In this document: positions 23,366-34,315 of the stretch, in pieces
Numbering within the stretch: position 1 is the first letter of the stretch
Layout: the number at the start of each line of letters is the position of its first letter
Assembly (NCBI GenBank): GCA_964017125.1
Contig: OZ024914.1
Span: 29,246,801 to 29,310,800 of the forward strand
DNA length: 64,000 nt
Reading direction: 5' to 3'
Source of the DNA: Flabesymbios commensalis
Lineage: Eukaryota > Annelida > Polychaeta > Terebellida > Flabelligeridae
Notes under the pieces: model-generated
What the model saw: only the letters and a program-made list of their open reading frames with translations
What the model was told of the DNA's origin: nothing
Databases searched by the model: none
Position numbers and translations under genes: made by a program

Positions 23366-23651
23366 GCAATCATCACAAATCTATCGATTTTTTTCTCTCT
23401 CCTAGACATAATCTGTCTACCTGCTCGTCGTCATATCTGCCCTATGCACGCATACATACAAATAGTGCTAATTGTAGATGAAATAACACATAAGATAATT
23501 ATACAAGCATGACAGACACAGGATCACCAGGTGCTTGTCATTGGCATAAGAGCGGAAGAGAAAAGATTAATTAATATTTAGTGCGCCCACTATCACCGCC
23601 TGCATAGGCCTACATGGAATCTGCTAGCATCTGAGCCGCGCCAATGACAGG

Positions 23652-23902
23652 TTAACCCTTTAAGCCCTCACGATGCATTAAAGCATCATTTTACTTCCCT
23701 GAAAACAGGCTTTATTTTCCTACAACTAGGGTTTTAGAATGAAAATTTCCATGAAACTGGTTCACCAATACATAGCAATTTTCTTGAATTTTTCACCCCC
23801 TTCAAGTCATCTTCATCCACTACAAGTCGAGAATTGCGACAGCAATTCGCAGCTTGTAGTGGATGAAGATGACTATGGTAAACTCAGGCTTGAAAGGGTT
23901 AA
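23652..23902. mobile_element. MITE family B copy, 251 bp (AAGTCGAGAATTGCG centre)
   Basis: TTAACCCTTTAAGCCCTCAC at the left and CTTGAAAGGGTTAA at the right. Central palindrome CATCTTCATCCACTACAAGT / ACTTGTAGTGGATGAAGATG type, around TTGCGACAGCAA. Same plan as the other TTAA copies but with different arm sequence. Confidence 0.85.
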
Positions 23903-24202
23903 TACTGTTCCAATGTCTACTGCATTATTGCCCACATTTAATTATATACAATTATTGTAGAATAATAATCATGATAAAAAGTACATGATACACTTTAAAT
24001 TATAATTAAACAAGGTAATCTGAAATAAAATGTCATTATCATATAATGCCTAGTATTTAAAGAGCTGTTATAGTTATGATCATCTGATTGTGATAAAGTC
24101 GTCAGCCTTAAATACCCGGCATGACCGGGCCGCCTAACCGCTAATTTCGCCTTGCGATGTCATCAGGGTAAGCCTTAAACATAATATTTTCATATATGTT
24201 TT

Positions 24203-24517
24203 AGGGCGGGGGCCCTGGTGCAGTGATTAAAGCTCCCTGATTCGAAAATCGGAGATCGCGGGCTCGAACCCCACTCTTGCCTTCAAGTTTCGAAGAAACA
24301 AAATGTTTCTCTCCCGCTCACTTGTAAAGGTTCAATATTGTGGAAAGCCTCCGTGACCGAGAGGTAGCAGGCTTCAGACCGCCAGGGCTCGAATTTCGAA
24401 TCCTGTGTCTGGAGGGCAGTGTCATCTCATTCATCTCACCATTCTCAGGAGGTTCTCCTCGCCCATTTTAGTATATATATATATGCACAAACGTGGCCTA
24501 AAACTCCATTTATTGCA
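24203..24517 (+). mobile_element. Dimeric tRNA-derived SINE, copy S3
   Basis: A 315-bp plus-strand copy flanked by a 15-bp duplication, TTTCATATATGTTTT (24188-24202 and 24518-24532). The first module contains CCCTGGTGCAGTGATTAAAG and CGGGCTCGAACCCC; the second contains GCCTCCGTGACCGAGAGGTA and GAATTTCGAATCC. It then runs to the shared tail, CACAAACGTGGCCTAAAACT. Confidence 0.9.
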
Positions 24518-24532
24518 TTTCATATATGTTTT

Positions 24533-25109
24533 CTACAACACTAATACGTTATGTCAATAAGCGCATGAGAAGTGATCAGTGTACATTTAATTCAATGTAC
24601 TCAATATTACAGTTATTATTACAGTTTCTTTATAATATAATAAATTTAGTTTTAGGCAATGGCCACAGACAACTAGACAGATATTTTATTGTTATAAAGA
24701 AAAGTCATTACATACTTATTTTTCATAGAAATGAGAGATATGTATGCACATGTATATACACGTTGGTTAACTTGCTAAATGTGTGAAACGTTAATCCACA
24801 AGTACTTACAGAACCACTTTATACACATATATATCAGTTTCAGTTTCCTTTTGATTTAAATGTATAGTGAAAAGTACATGACACTTTAGAATATCATCAG
24901 AAATATGTTAGGAATTCTTACTGATATATATATATCAGTCAGAATTCCTAATATATGTTTGATGCTATTAAACCCCCCCCCCCCTATAGTGTCCTGTACT
25001 TTTCGCTGAACATTAAAGAAAAAAAGAAACTGAACATAATATATATGTAGGAAACGGTTATATAGGTACTTTTGGATTGACGTTTCACCCATGCATTTAG
25101 CAAATTTTG
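24533..25109. other. Non-coding, short AT and C runs
   Basis: AT-rich with a poly-C run at about 24965 and small inverted words (ATATATATCAG). No gene supported. Confidence 0.5.
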
Positions 25110-25451
25110 AAGAGTTGCTAAAAGGCAACAGGAAGCGGTGAAAGACAACGGAGACGCATTAAAAATGGCGTCGACGGGTCGATAAAAAGCAACACAGATA
25201 CACTAAAAAGCGACTGGCAGTGGTTAAAAAACAATGAGGAGTCGTCAAAGGGCAATGAGGGGGCGTTGAAGGGCAATGAGGAGGCGTTGAAGGGCAAAGG
25301 TGAGGCGTTAAAGAGCAACGGGATGCGTACAATTTTATCTGTGGAACGGCGACAAAGAAACGTTAAATTAAAGTGGAAGTACGGTAATGGGTGATGGGAC
25401 GCAAAAGGGTAATGTATAGGTGTCTAAGGGCGCTGGGAAGGCGCTACAGAC
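25110..25451. repeat. 21-bp minisatellite, left part
   Basis: Diverged tandem units near the consensus GCGTTRAAGGGCAATGAGGA plus G, best seen at 25230-25300. Because 21 bp is 7 codons, one minus frame reads repeated PFNASSL-like peptides; I regard that as a by-product. The array continues at 27210-27640 beyond a LINE insertion. Confidence 0.8.
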
Positions 25452-27170
25452 GACAATAGACAATAGACAATAGACAATAGACAATAGTTTATTTCATAGG
25501 ATCTGCAAAAATATATACATATAAAATACAGATATGTATGAATGCATGCCAGGAGAGCATGTTAAAGGTGCGTAGTTATCATGTTCTAATAATATAACGT
25601 ATCTACATTTTTTATTTTTATTTGGTTAATCACTTTACGAAATAAATAATTTTTTCAATAAACTTGCATAATTTGAACAATTGATTTTTATTTGTTACAT
25701 TCATTAGTATTTCAAATTTAACTGATGAAGGTGAGTTTCTGTGACGTTTTTTTATTAATTCCTTTCGTATGACTTCAAAGTGAGAACAGTTAAAAATATA
25801 GTGAAATTCATCGCCAATATCTTGTGTGCACAGCTCACATATTCTGAGGTTGCGGGGTATATTTTGTCTGCAACCTGATTCAATTGGAAGGTTGTGGTTT
25901 CTACAGCGAAACTTAGCCATGATGCCTCTCTCGCGATAGGACAAATTTACCAAATATGTTTTTAAATTTAGTGTTGTTGTAAACATCCTGTAATTTAAAC
26001 ACTTTCTGCTAAGATTAATTTCTGAGGTCCAATGTTGAAAAAATTGATCTTTAATTCGTTGTTGTAATTTTTTTTTGAATGAATTTATGCTTCCTGGGAT
26101 GAGTTGGTTATCCCAGACGCCCGAAAAACCACAACCTTCCAATGTATTTTTCACGGTTGAAAGCCACGGGGACTTATATATATTCCGATTGTATAGATTA
26201 AAAATTAATTGATACAAAATATTTGACAGTTTTGGTGTACTGCTGCTCTTAGATATTCTAGCCCAAAACATAATCATTCTACTCTTGGCGTGTAGTACAA
26301 GAGGTGTTACGCCGAGTTCGCCATAAACCATGTTAGAACAAGTTGACTTGTTTACTTGCAGTACATATTTACAGAATCGCAAATGTATTTTTTCAATAAT
26401 ATCGACACTTTATGTTGCCCAAACTTCACAACCGTATAATAGAATAGGTTTGACTAGAATATCGAAAAGTTCGAGTTGAATATCGACAGGTAGCTGGAGC
26501 TGTCTACATTTACGTAGTAACAAAAACATAGCTCGGTTACCTTTGACAACCAGTTGTTTTTTTGCCTCTGTAAATTTTCCATTATAGTTAAATATGAGGC
26601 CCAGGTATTTATATTGACCAACCACTTCAAGTTCATTTTTTCCAAAAAAGAATTTAGGTATTTTTCTTATTTTTCCACGAGAGAAGACAGTAATTTTAGT
26701 TTTTGACACGTTTATGTTCAGTTTCCACATGCTACAATAACGCTCCATTAAATTAATTGATTGCTGTAGGTCTTCTTGAGATTCAGCCAAGATAACTGTG
26801 TCATCTGCATAAAGCAGGATATATAATTTACAAAATACTAAAAGTTCTTGATCTAAATTTTCTACAGACAACGTATTCACAATCTTCAGTCCGTCGTGGG
26901 CTGGTTCTAAAAACAGTTTAAGGTCATTTAAAAATATTGAAAATAATAGTGGAGACAGATTATCTCCTTGTCTAACACCTATCATACATGAAAAATTATC
27001 AGTTAGCGTACTATTTACAGAAACACATGATTTTGCCGATTTATACATATTATAAATGATCTGAAAAAGTTTCCCAGATATATTATTATTTAATAGTTTA
27101 GACCAGAGCTCAGTACGTGAAACTGTGTCAAATGCTTTACTGTAGTCTACATAACAGCAATATAATCTTT
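25452..27170 (-). mobile_element. 5'-truncated LINE with RT domain and heptamer 3' tail
   Basis: Minus-strand frame from about 27160 to a TAA at 25630, broken by one in-frame stop (TAA at 26410-26412). RT motifs: A in VDYSKAFDTV, B in GVRQGDNLSPLLF, C in LYADDTVIL. The C-terminal domain has a zinc-binding-like CELC...H...C block (ICELCTQDIGDEFHYIFNCS). The RQG form of motif B differs from the PQG form of the other LINEs here, so it is another clade. The endonuclease and RT N-terminus are missing, the usual result of incomplete target-primed reverse transcription. The 3' end is AATAAACTATTGTC followed by five TATTGTC heptamers (25452-25486) in place of poly(A). Confidence 0.92.
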
Positions 27171-27640
27171 ATTATATATATATCGATATAATCGATAATA
27201 TCGATAATATCGATATAATCGACGGAGAATCGCTGCAGGGCAACGGAGAAGTGTTAAATAGTGACGGAGAGACGTCAAAGGGCGACGGAAAAGTGGTAAA
27301 TGGCGAAGAAAATGTGTTAAAGGTTGGTGGAGAAGCAATAAAGGATGATGGATAAAGTTTGAAAGGCGCTGCAGTGCGTTATGTAGTGATGATACGGCGT
27401 TAAAGCGCGATGGAGAGGCGGTAAATGGTGATGAGAAGGCGTTAAATGGCCATGTGAAGACGGTAAAGGGCAATGAGGAGGCGTTGTATGGCAACGAAGA
27501 GGCGTTAAAGTGCAACGTAAAAGCGTTTAAAGACGAAAAAAATATATACATATCAACCTAAAAGCGCCACAGAAGCGTTAAATGGCGATGGGGAGGCGTT
27601 GTAGTGATATGGGGAGGCGTTAAAGATCGATGGAGAAACG
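27171..27640. repeat. ATCGAT simple repeat and 21-bp minisatellite, right part
   Basis: 27171-27222 is an AT/ATCGAT-rich simple stretch at the LINE's 5' junction. From about 27223 the 21-bp units resume, e.g. GGAGAGGCGGTAAATGGTGA and GAGGCGTTGTATGGCAACG. Confidence 0.75.
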
Positions 27641-29364
27641 TTCATTATACTATGTGTGAGATCTTTGTTGTAGCGGGTCATCGTGAAATACATTTATTAT
27701 TATGTTTTTCAAAAGCATCAAATGTAAGTTAATATATGATATGTTTGTGTATAGGTGGCAATCTTAATAAGCAATATGCTTCTGCTGCGAACTATTTTTT
27801 TCATGATGTTCAAAGGTATAGGCCCTATGTTTATTTTGTGAATTACATAAAAGGTCTGTCATGTGTTTTTATCATTAAGCAAATAATTGAAACAGATAAA
27901 TATAGAAGTTTATCATAAAACATATGTAATACGAGCTCTGTCCCTTCAATAACCCCGCCAACTGGTCACAATTCGAAAGGTCAATTTTTCATCGTGACGT
28001 GCTTTTTACTGTTTTTGTGCTAACATTCGCCAAGCTATTACAACTCCAGAGTAGACCTTGCAAAATAAAAAAAACGAAATGTTCTTTTTAGATGTGTTAG
28101 AAAGCTGTTATTCTTGCTATGCATTATATATATATATATATATATAAATCATCACTGCTTTAATACGATCATGTTAAAAACATAGATGAAAAAATACTCA
28201 AAGGTATACTGCATGGCTGAAAATCTTTAGTGTAACTCAAAAATATTATATCTTGATTTGAGATTTGAAGTTACCACAAGATTACGTGGGAACCTTTAAA
28301 GCGCTATGTTATGGAATAAATTTTACCCACGCGATGTTGTGTCTCGCTACCGCGAGCCACAACATCACGTGGGTAAAATTACTCACATGTGTACAATTTG
28401 AATCAAAACTAATGTTAATCTAGCAAATTTAATGCCAATATCTCATTCAAATTTAATGGTTTCAGGGAAAAATAAAAAGTCTAAAATCGGCTATAGATGT
28501 GATTCGTACTTAAAGCGTTAATTTACACCCATCATATCATATTATCGCTTTCACCAGAGGACAGATTTAAACTGACGTGACAGATTATCACTCCATTAAC
28601 TGTGTAATTATTAACTGATTAATTATACATGTCAAATCCTTGCTGGTTAGTCATAGCTGCAGTTTCAACTAAAACCATATAAGCAAGTCAAGTAAGCTGT
28701 CGTTACAATAATATTACATTGTTATAAATGATCTCCTCATGGAGATCATGTCAATCCAACTTTGACACACCTAAGAATATCCCGTCGGCAAAGTATGATT
28801 GAATTTAGAAAATAAAATATGTAGGTAAGAAACGATCCCGGGGACACTAAATTTATTTTAACTTTCTGCGCAGGATGCCACTCGCTTCACTCGAAATGAA
28901 ACATGGCGAGAATCCTGAGGTGAAAAATACTTAAATTACTTAAAAATAATAATAAGAACTTCATTTTTCAGTGGCGGTTATCTGGCTTTGATCACGCTGG
29001 ACAAAATAAAGAAATTAAAACATTTATTCAGTTTCTTCTGCAGATGTTTTGAAATAGTATATCTCATAAGCAACGGTTATAATGTATTGGATATAAATAG
29101 AAAAATATTATTTTCTGTTAATATGTTGATTATCCATGTAGCTAAAATTTCACATTTGGTATCGCTGTCGATCATCTTGTAGTTTTCGAACAATGGGTTT
29201 AGAAAAAATCCATGGATGTATTATTTCAAACTATGACAAATAACTTTTGATGCGCCATAGTAGACAAAAATCGTGTGCGCCTACGTTAGGCGAAGATCAG
29301 TTTGAGGCATTTAAATTCCATTTTAATTGTTTGATCTCACTCGTTATAGGACTACTGTATGGAA
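27641..29364. other. Non-coding, one hairpin relic
   Basis: No gene found. Contains a TA run at 28124-28145, a 22-bp palindrome ATGATCTCC TCAT GGAGATCAT near 28728-28750, and the family B relic listed separately. Confidence 0.5.
28318..28382. repeat. MITE family B central palindrome variant
   Basis: Inverted repeat TTTTACCCACGCGATGTTGT ... ACAACATCACGTGGGTAAAA, with GTCTCGCTACCGCGAGCC at the centre. It is the complementary-orientation form of the GTTGTGG...GCG centre seen in other TTAA copies. A CCTTTAAAGCGC stretch 30 bp to the left may be remnant TTAA end. Confidence 0.65.
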
Positions 29365-29562
29365 TTAACCCTTAAAGCGCTGAAATCCTTTCGTATAAAC
29401 CATGGAGACCAAATGTCTTAGTTTGCTCTGTCCGCTTCAATTAAATACCTATTTTATGGGTCTACGTCCATTATAAATAGATTTACTCCCACAGTGCAGG
29501 GATCAACTTTAGACATCAGAATCTGCCGTCTAAATGCGATCCCCTCGCTGTAAGAAACTAAA
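29365..29562 (+). mobile_element. MITE family B copy (GACGTC subfamily)
   Basis: Begins TTAACCCTTAAAGCGCTGAA, contains ACATCAGAATCTGCCGTCTA, and ends near CCCTCGCTGTAAGAAACTAA. Aligns with 18391-18561 (reversed); the right TTAA has decayed. Confidence 0.65.
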
Positions 29563-29844
29563 TCAGGATCTAGGGATTGCGTCTGGATTCACCACATGTA
29601 TACTTGGGACTACTGTAGATGTGAATCCTTAGCGGCCACAATCCATCTACATGTAGCACACACCTAGTAGACCTTCACCCTGACAATCTACTTGGTGATG
29701 CTCCCTACGATGTCTCCCCATTACAAATCTTCTAGTGTCTTTATTTCGTCATTAATCACCTCAGTTTTACAGCGTTTTTCCGTGGAATTTGATTTTGTTG
29801 AATTGGCATTTCCTTGAGTGCCCCGGTGTGGGAGTGGATATATG

Positions 29845-29940
29845 CTCTGAACAACATACCGTTGCGTAATTCTGGGCCAACGTCTGCGACGTTGGTCCAA
29901 TTTCAGACCAACGCTGGTCCAGTGTGTTTCTTGCTAACAG
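29845..29940. repeat. MITE family A fragment A3
   Basis: Carries the family core GGGCCAACGTCTGCGACGTT plus GGTCCA and a decayed right end, GTGTGTTTCTTGCTAACAG. Confidence 0.6.
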
Positions 29941-30290
29941 CGGGAAACAAGAGGGAGCATCACCGCGCGTAATATCGTCATCAACAAGCAATCTGGGCGA
30001 GTGACGGCCCCCTGAATTTCTAAGCCTGGCATCGTCGACGGCCGGCAAACGCCAGATCACACCGTTTTTCACGCCATTCTTTCACTGGCAAAATGGAATT
30101 TCCGCTCCGATTTAGCCGTTCGCCGCCGCCACAGCCTTGCCGGACAATTTCTATGAATACAAAATCGGCCCGGGGTCCCGCGAGACTCTGCCCCTGATCG
30201 GGTGGGAAGGCGAGTGCGTCCCACGCCAGGAGTCAGCCACGTGACGTCTTATGATGCAAATTATACAAAGCTCTGCTTTTGTGAAAGGAG
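29941..30290. promoter_or_regulatory. GC-rich stretch with clustered factor-like motifs (weak)
   Basis: A CpG-rich segment ending in CCACGTGACGTC (E-box overlapping a CRE-like half) and ATGCAAAT (octamer-like) within 30233-30262. No coding exon is attached. The motif matches could be chance. Confidence 0.25.
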
Positions 30291-30397
30291 CCCAGGAAAC
30301 TCGACATCGGCAGACTGTTGGACCAATGTTGTGTCGACGTCATAGACGGCGAGCCAACATTGGTCCAACATTGGGTGGTTGTGTCGTGTTTGCTGGG
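30291..30397. mobile_element. MITE family A copy A4
   Basis: Starts CCCAGGAAACTCGACATCGG, ends GTCGTGTTTGCTGGG, with GACCAATGTTGTGTCGACGT in the left arm and AACATTGGTCCAACATTGGG in the right. Confidence 0.8.
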
Positions 30398-30446
30398 AAG
30401 GACTCAAAGTGTTAGTTACTGTGTTGGTGAACCGTACTGACTACAT

Positions 30447-30530
30447 ATATCGTCCCCTTGGATATGAAAAGGTGTATCAGCCACTTTGCAAAGTGGCTGA
30501 AACACCCTTTTATACCCAAGGGGACGATAT
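30447..30530. repeat. 84-bp hairpin, zero loop
   Basis: Two 42-base arms meeting at TTTGCAAA, four mismatches. Left arm begins ATATCGTCCCCTTGGATATG. No relative was found in the window; probably another MITE-like palindrome. Confidence 0.8.
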
Positions 30531-31067
30531 AGACCCACCTATATCATTGGCATCGGGCTCAGCGATATTCCAATATCGACAAATCGGACACTCCTATCTG
30601 ATATAAAATCCGATCTGGAACATGGTTATTTTTAAATGGCATTTCATGCAGTATCATTGTCACTCTGTTATTTCCATCAAATTTGGATGGATATTAACAG
30701 ATTACGGCCATGTCATATGACGCCAGAGAACTTAATATCTAATTTCTAATTGATCGTGCATTATATTTGTATCTTTCAAAGAATAATGTACAGTGCGTGG
30801 TGGATCAAATAAATTAATTTGAGCAGATTCGTGTCTTAAACTCTTTCACTGCAGCTTTTTTTCATTCCCCGGGTTTGATTTCCAGATTGATTCAAACTAA
30901 TAAAGAATAATGATTTTCATTCAAAAGCCATATATTATTTTTACAAGTGTCCAACACAAGGAAAGTAATCAAAATAATGTAACGTGAAATTATTTGTGTC
31001 TCACATTTAACATTATCATCACATAATTGGATTTATATTGGGACAGCGTCAACACAGACAGCGTCTA

Positions 31068-31174
31068 CCCAACAAACACGAAACGCTGAACCAACATTGG
31101 CTCAACGTTGGCCATCGTCTGCGACGCTGGCCAACATTGAACCAATGTTGGGTCAGCGTTTCGTGTTTGCTGGG
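31068..31174. mobile_element. MITE family A copy A5, with TA target duplication
   Basis: CCCAACAAACACGAAACGCT at the left and AGCGTTTCGTGTTTGCTGGG at the right, core CATCGTCTGCGACGCTGG. TA flanks both sides (31066-31067 and 31175-31176). Confidence 0.9.
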
Positions 31175-31318
31175 TAGTGTGTTGTTCGGATTACAGTGAT
31201 ACGTGGTGAGATTTTCTATAGCCTCTGGTGGCATCCTGTCTAGTCAGGGTCCAGTAACAAGTGGCAGGGCGATGCCCTGATAAGCAAAACGGAGAAAATG
31301 GATACCCAGCAAATCTAT

Positions 31319-33120
31319 CATATTTCAGTATGTAGGGATAGTCCAGAGGCTTAAGACCTATTTTTGGAGGAATCGTGAATTTTGTGATACAAGAATGAAA
31401 CTTGGCCCAGAGCTAGAATAGCATATAATCTTTTATTTTAAGGTGGGACCCCAACTTAGTTTCACTCGGCTGTGGCGGCCATTATTCAAAATGGCCATCA
31501 TATCAATTTTCATATTGTTTTTTAATGGAGATATAAACTTGATTTTGGTGTCTATGCCCTTTTTCAGACACCAGGATTTCAAAAATGGCCTTATTATTAA
31601 CAAACATTGATTTTATCATTTTGTGTTGCCACTTGGATGCCATTTTATGTTGAAATGTATAGCCATTTTTTGTGTCGTAGGTCGATAAAACTATTTATTA
31701 GTTGCAGGTAACGGTTTCATATACGACACTCAAATCATCCGCAAATCTTTTACTAGTATGTAAATTTATATTATTTATTTATTTTATTGTATATTTATTG
31801 TTATCTCCGCCAGGAGGTTATGTTTTCGTCGTGTTTGTTTGTTTGTTTGTTTTTTTGTTCGTGTGTTTCTTTGTTTTTTTGTGTCTGTTTATTTGTCTGC
31901 TAGTCCGTCCGCGGGGATATTTTCAAATAATTAACTGTGCTATAATCTGCCATATGGTGGCAAAAAGCTACTCTTTTTATAATTTTGGTACTCTGAGATT
32001 GTTTATTGATATAATGCACAAAAATAGATAATTTAATTTTAAAAGAAATCGAACACATCGAACATGAATATTTAGAAAAATGCCGTGACTAGCCAGTATT
32101 AGCCAGACAAAACGCCGTAAGTGACACAATGCATATACCGCATGCTGCCTGGATATGCTCTACAGTTAAGTTGGATGATGTAAAATAGTTTGTTATTGAT
32201 ATATCTATGTAGAGGCCTGTTTGCTGCGTCATGAGACTAATAATTTGCCTGGAATATTAGTATGTTGAGTCATATCCTGCATGATTACTGCATACGATAT
32301 AAATTGAATGTAAATATTTTAAATATGATTTTGTTAGCATGGCTATGTTACCCATAAATGATCATAAATGATCATTTTTCTTTGGCCGTGATGCATTCCA
32401 GCCTATACCAAATACATGTTTTTACTCTGGACATCTAAAATAATTAACACGGGTAAATTGGATGATTGTATTTTTTAAAATATTGAGCACTTTTCAGGTT
32501 TATGAAGATTTGCAAAACTTACGCAACCCTAAAATGAACTTCCAATGTAAATGTATTGATACAATTCTTTACTACGGTTGTATATGTATGGGTATGTAAT
32601 TTTTATTAAGCTCTTCCTGTAGAAAAGATTCTTCTGCAATTGAAATCGTATTTTACGTGTAAATTAAAAAATCTATTGCAATGTTTGTGTTTAAATGTTA
32701 AAATATTTATACTTTTAAAAATACCTAAAAAACTTTTCATTGGGAAATGGTGCTTATGTTGAAAATAAGTGACTGAAACCTGGGACGTTGAAAATAGTGC
32801 CATATTTGAAACCCTTGGGTCCTGAAACATAGGCATATACATCAAAATCAAATCCCTATCTCTATTATTAAGCGAGATATGCCACTTAGATCACTGATAC
32901 GGCAGCAATTTTGAAAAACGGCCGTCATTGCTGACTATTCTAGCTGTGTGCCAAATTTTATACCTGTATCACAAAATGCTCTATTTTTTGCTTAGCCTCT
33001 GGACTGGGAGGACGAGCTCCGGCGCGACAGGTAGGCAGTGTTAACCACCATATCAGTGCACCGCCCTCAGCTGAGTAGAACACTATAAACAAGCTCGTCC
33101 TCCCTACATACTGAAATATG
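31319..33120. mobile_element. 1.8-kb foldback element with about 270-bp inverted arms
   Basis: The outermost 20 bases, CATATTTCAGTATGTAGGGA (31319-31338), are exactly inverted at 33101-33120. Further in, the arms stay recognisable: GTCCAGAGGCTTA, TTTTGTGATACAAG, AGCTAGAATAG, then GATTTTGGTGTCTATGCC and TTTCAGACACC near 31540-31570 against their inverted partners near 32785-32850. The right arm is split by an insert at about 33009-33100. The interior (31600-32780) has no recognisable protein and includes CTCCGCCAGGAGGTTATG near 31806. Confidence 0.75.
33009..33100. mobile_element. 92-bp insert in the foldback arm
   Basis: Interrupts the right arm at a position that is continuous in the left arm. 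Its ends are inverted (GAGGACGAGCT ... AAGCTCGTCCTC). Read in reverse, the middle GATATGGTGGTTAACACTG resembles a pol III A box, so a tRNA-related origin is possible but unproven. Confidence 0.5.
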
Positions 33121-34239
33121 AATTTATTGAAAATTATTTAAAAGGATAAACAGATAAAGATGATGATTGAGAACAAAATGCAATATTAAGAGCTTTCTCA
33201 TCGTATTTTGAATTTTTTAAAGTTCCATAACTTTCATTACTGTCATTTTGAACAATTTAGCCTAAACATGCTAAATAGTCCATTTGTTTTCCTTTACATT
33301 TTTGAATTATCTTATTGCATTATCTGAAGGTCGTGCCCCCCCCCCCCCCCTTGCACGCAATTCTCGACTTGTAGTGGATGCAGGTGACTATAATGCATAT
33401 CTGTTTAATGTCCAACAATGCACTCAATACAATACGCTAAGAAGATAATTAACAGCTAAGTCCAAACATCACATTAACACGAACAAATGGGGGTTGTCAT
33501 TGTTTTCCTGTTATGCTCTCTACAAACTGTAGTCGAAATTAAAATTCACTAGCTTCATAACTCATAACATCTTTTTTTTACAGTAAGAACGTTTGAAACT
33601 GATATATTTTGCATGCATGCTCCATTAATAATGAATCATTCATCTCTGAATACATATACCTGGAAATAAGCCAGCAGCTAATATTCAAATACCCGAGGCA
33701 ACAATCTAAAAAATAGGCCATCAGAGATGAGAATAGCCTTCAGCGCCAAATAGATTGTTTATTTATTGAAAATTGCAAAATAATCCATCATGCAGAGTCA
33801 TAGAGAAAAATACAAATGTTTGAGCGGCGGCCATTTTGACTCATTCTCGAACTCGTCCCAAAGGTTTATATGGTGGTCAAATTTGCCAAATGAAAAATCA
33901 AATAAAAGCGAGTCAATCGCGCTTACAAGGAAACACGGACAGACGTCATGGGGACGACAATAGCCTTCAGCCACATTGGCTGAGGGCTAAAAATGTGATA
34001 GTGTTTCACGTCACATAATACTATAATGGTGCACTTGAGCTGCACCTTCAGGTAGTGTACCTTTAATTACTGTAAGACCGGATGAGAATATTAAGTTACT
34101 TGTAACATAATAACAGATTCAGTAACCAAGCACTGGGAGCAGGCAGGTGTTGTAGGTCCACTGCATACCGTCAAGAGGTTTTCACAACAGGAGGTTTTGA
34201 TAATATTGCACAATCCCATCATAAACCACAACAACATCT
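33121..34239. other. Non-coding, repeat relics
   Basis: Contains a poly-C run at about 33338-33351 followed by CAATTCTCGACTTGTAGTGG, a relic of the 23652-type TTAA MITE. A small inverted pair, AGCCTTCAGCC / GGCTGAGGGCT, lies near 33963-33990. No gene seen. Confidence 0.5.
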
Positions 34240-34315
34240 CGTCGCCTCGGAGCTAAAGGATCCTATCTGACACTCGTTAGAGTGACAGATAGGATCCTTT
34301 AGCTCCGAGGCGACG
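34240..34315. repeat. 76-bp near-perfect hairpin
   Basis: Left arm CGTCGCCTCGGAGCTAAAGG and onward to GACACTC; the right arm is its complement with one mismatch, around GTTA. Single-copy in this window; likely a MITE-type palindrome. Confidence 0.85.

Noticed and set aside
25118-27551. Minus-strand frames with repeated PFNASSL-like peptide
   Set aside because: The 21-bp minisatellite unit is a multiple of three, so a peptide repeat arises automatically; no start context, splice sites or domain.
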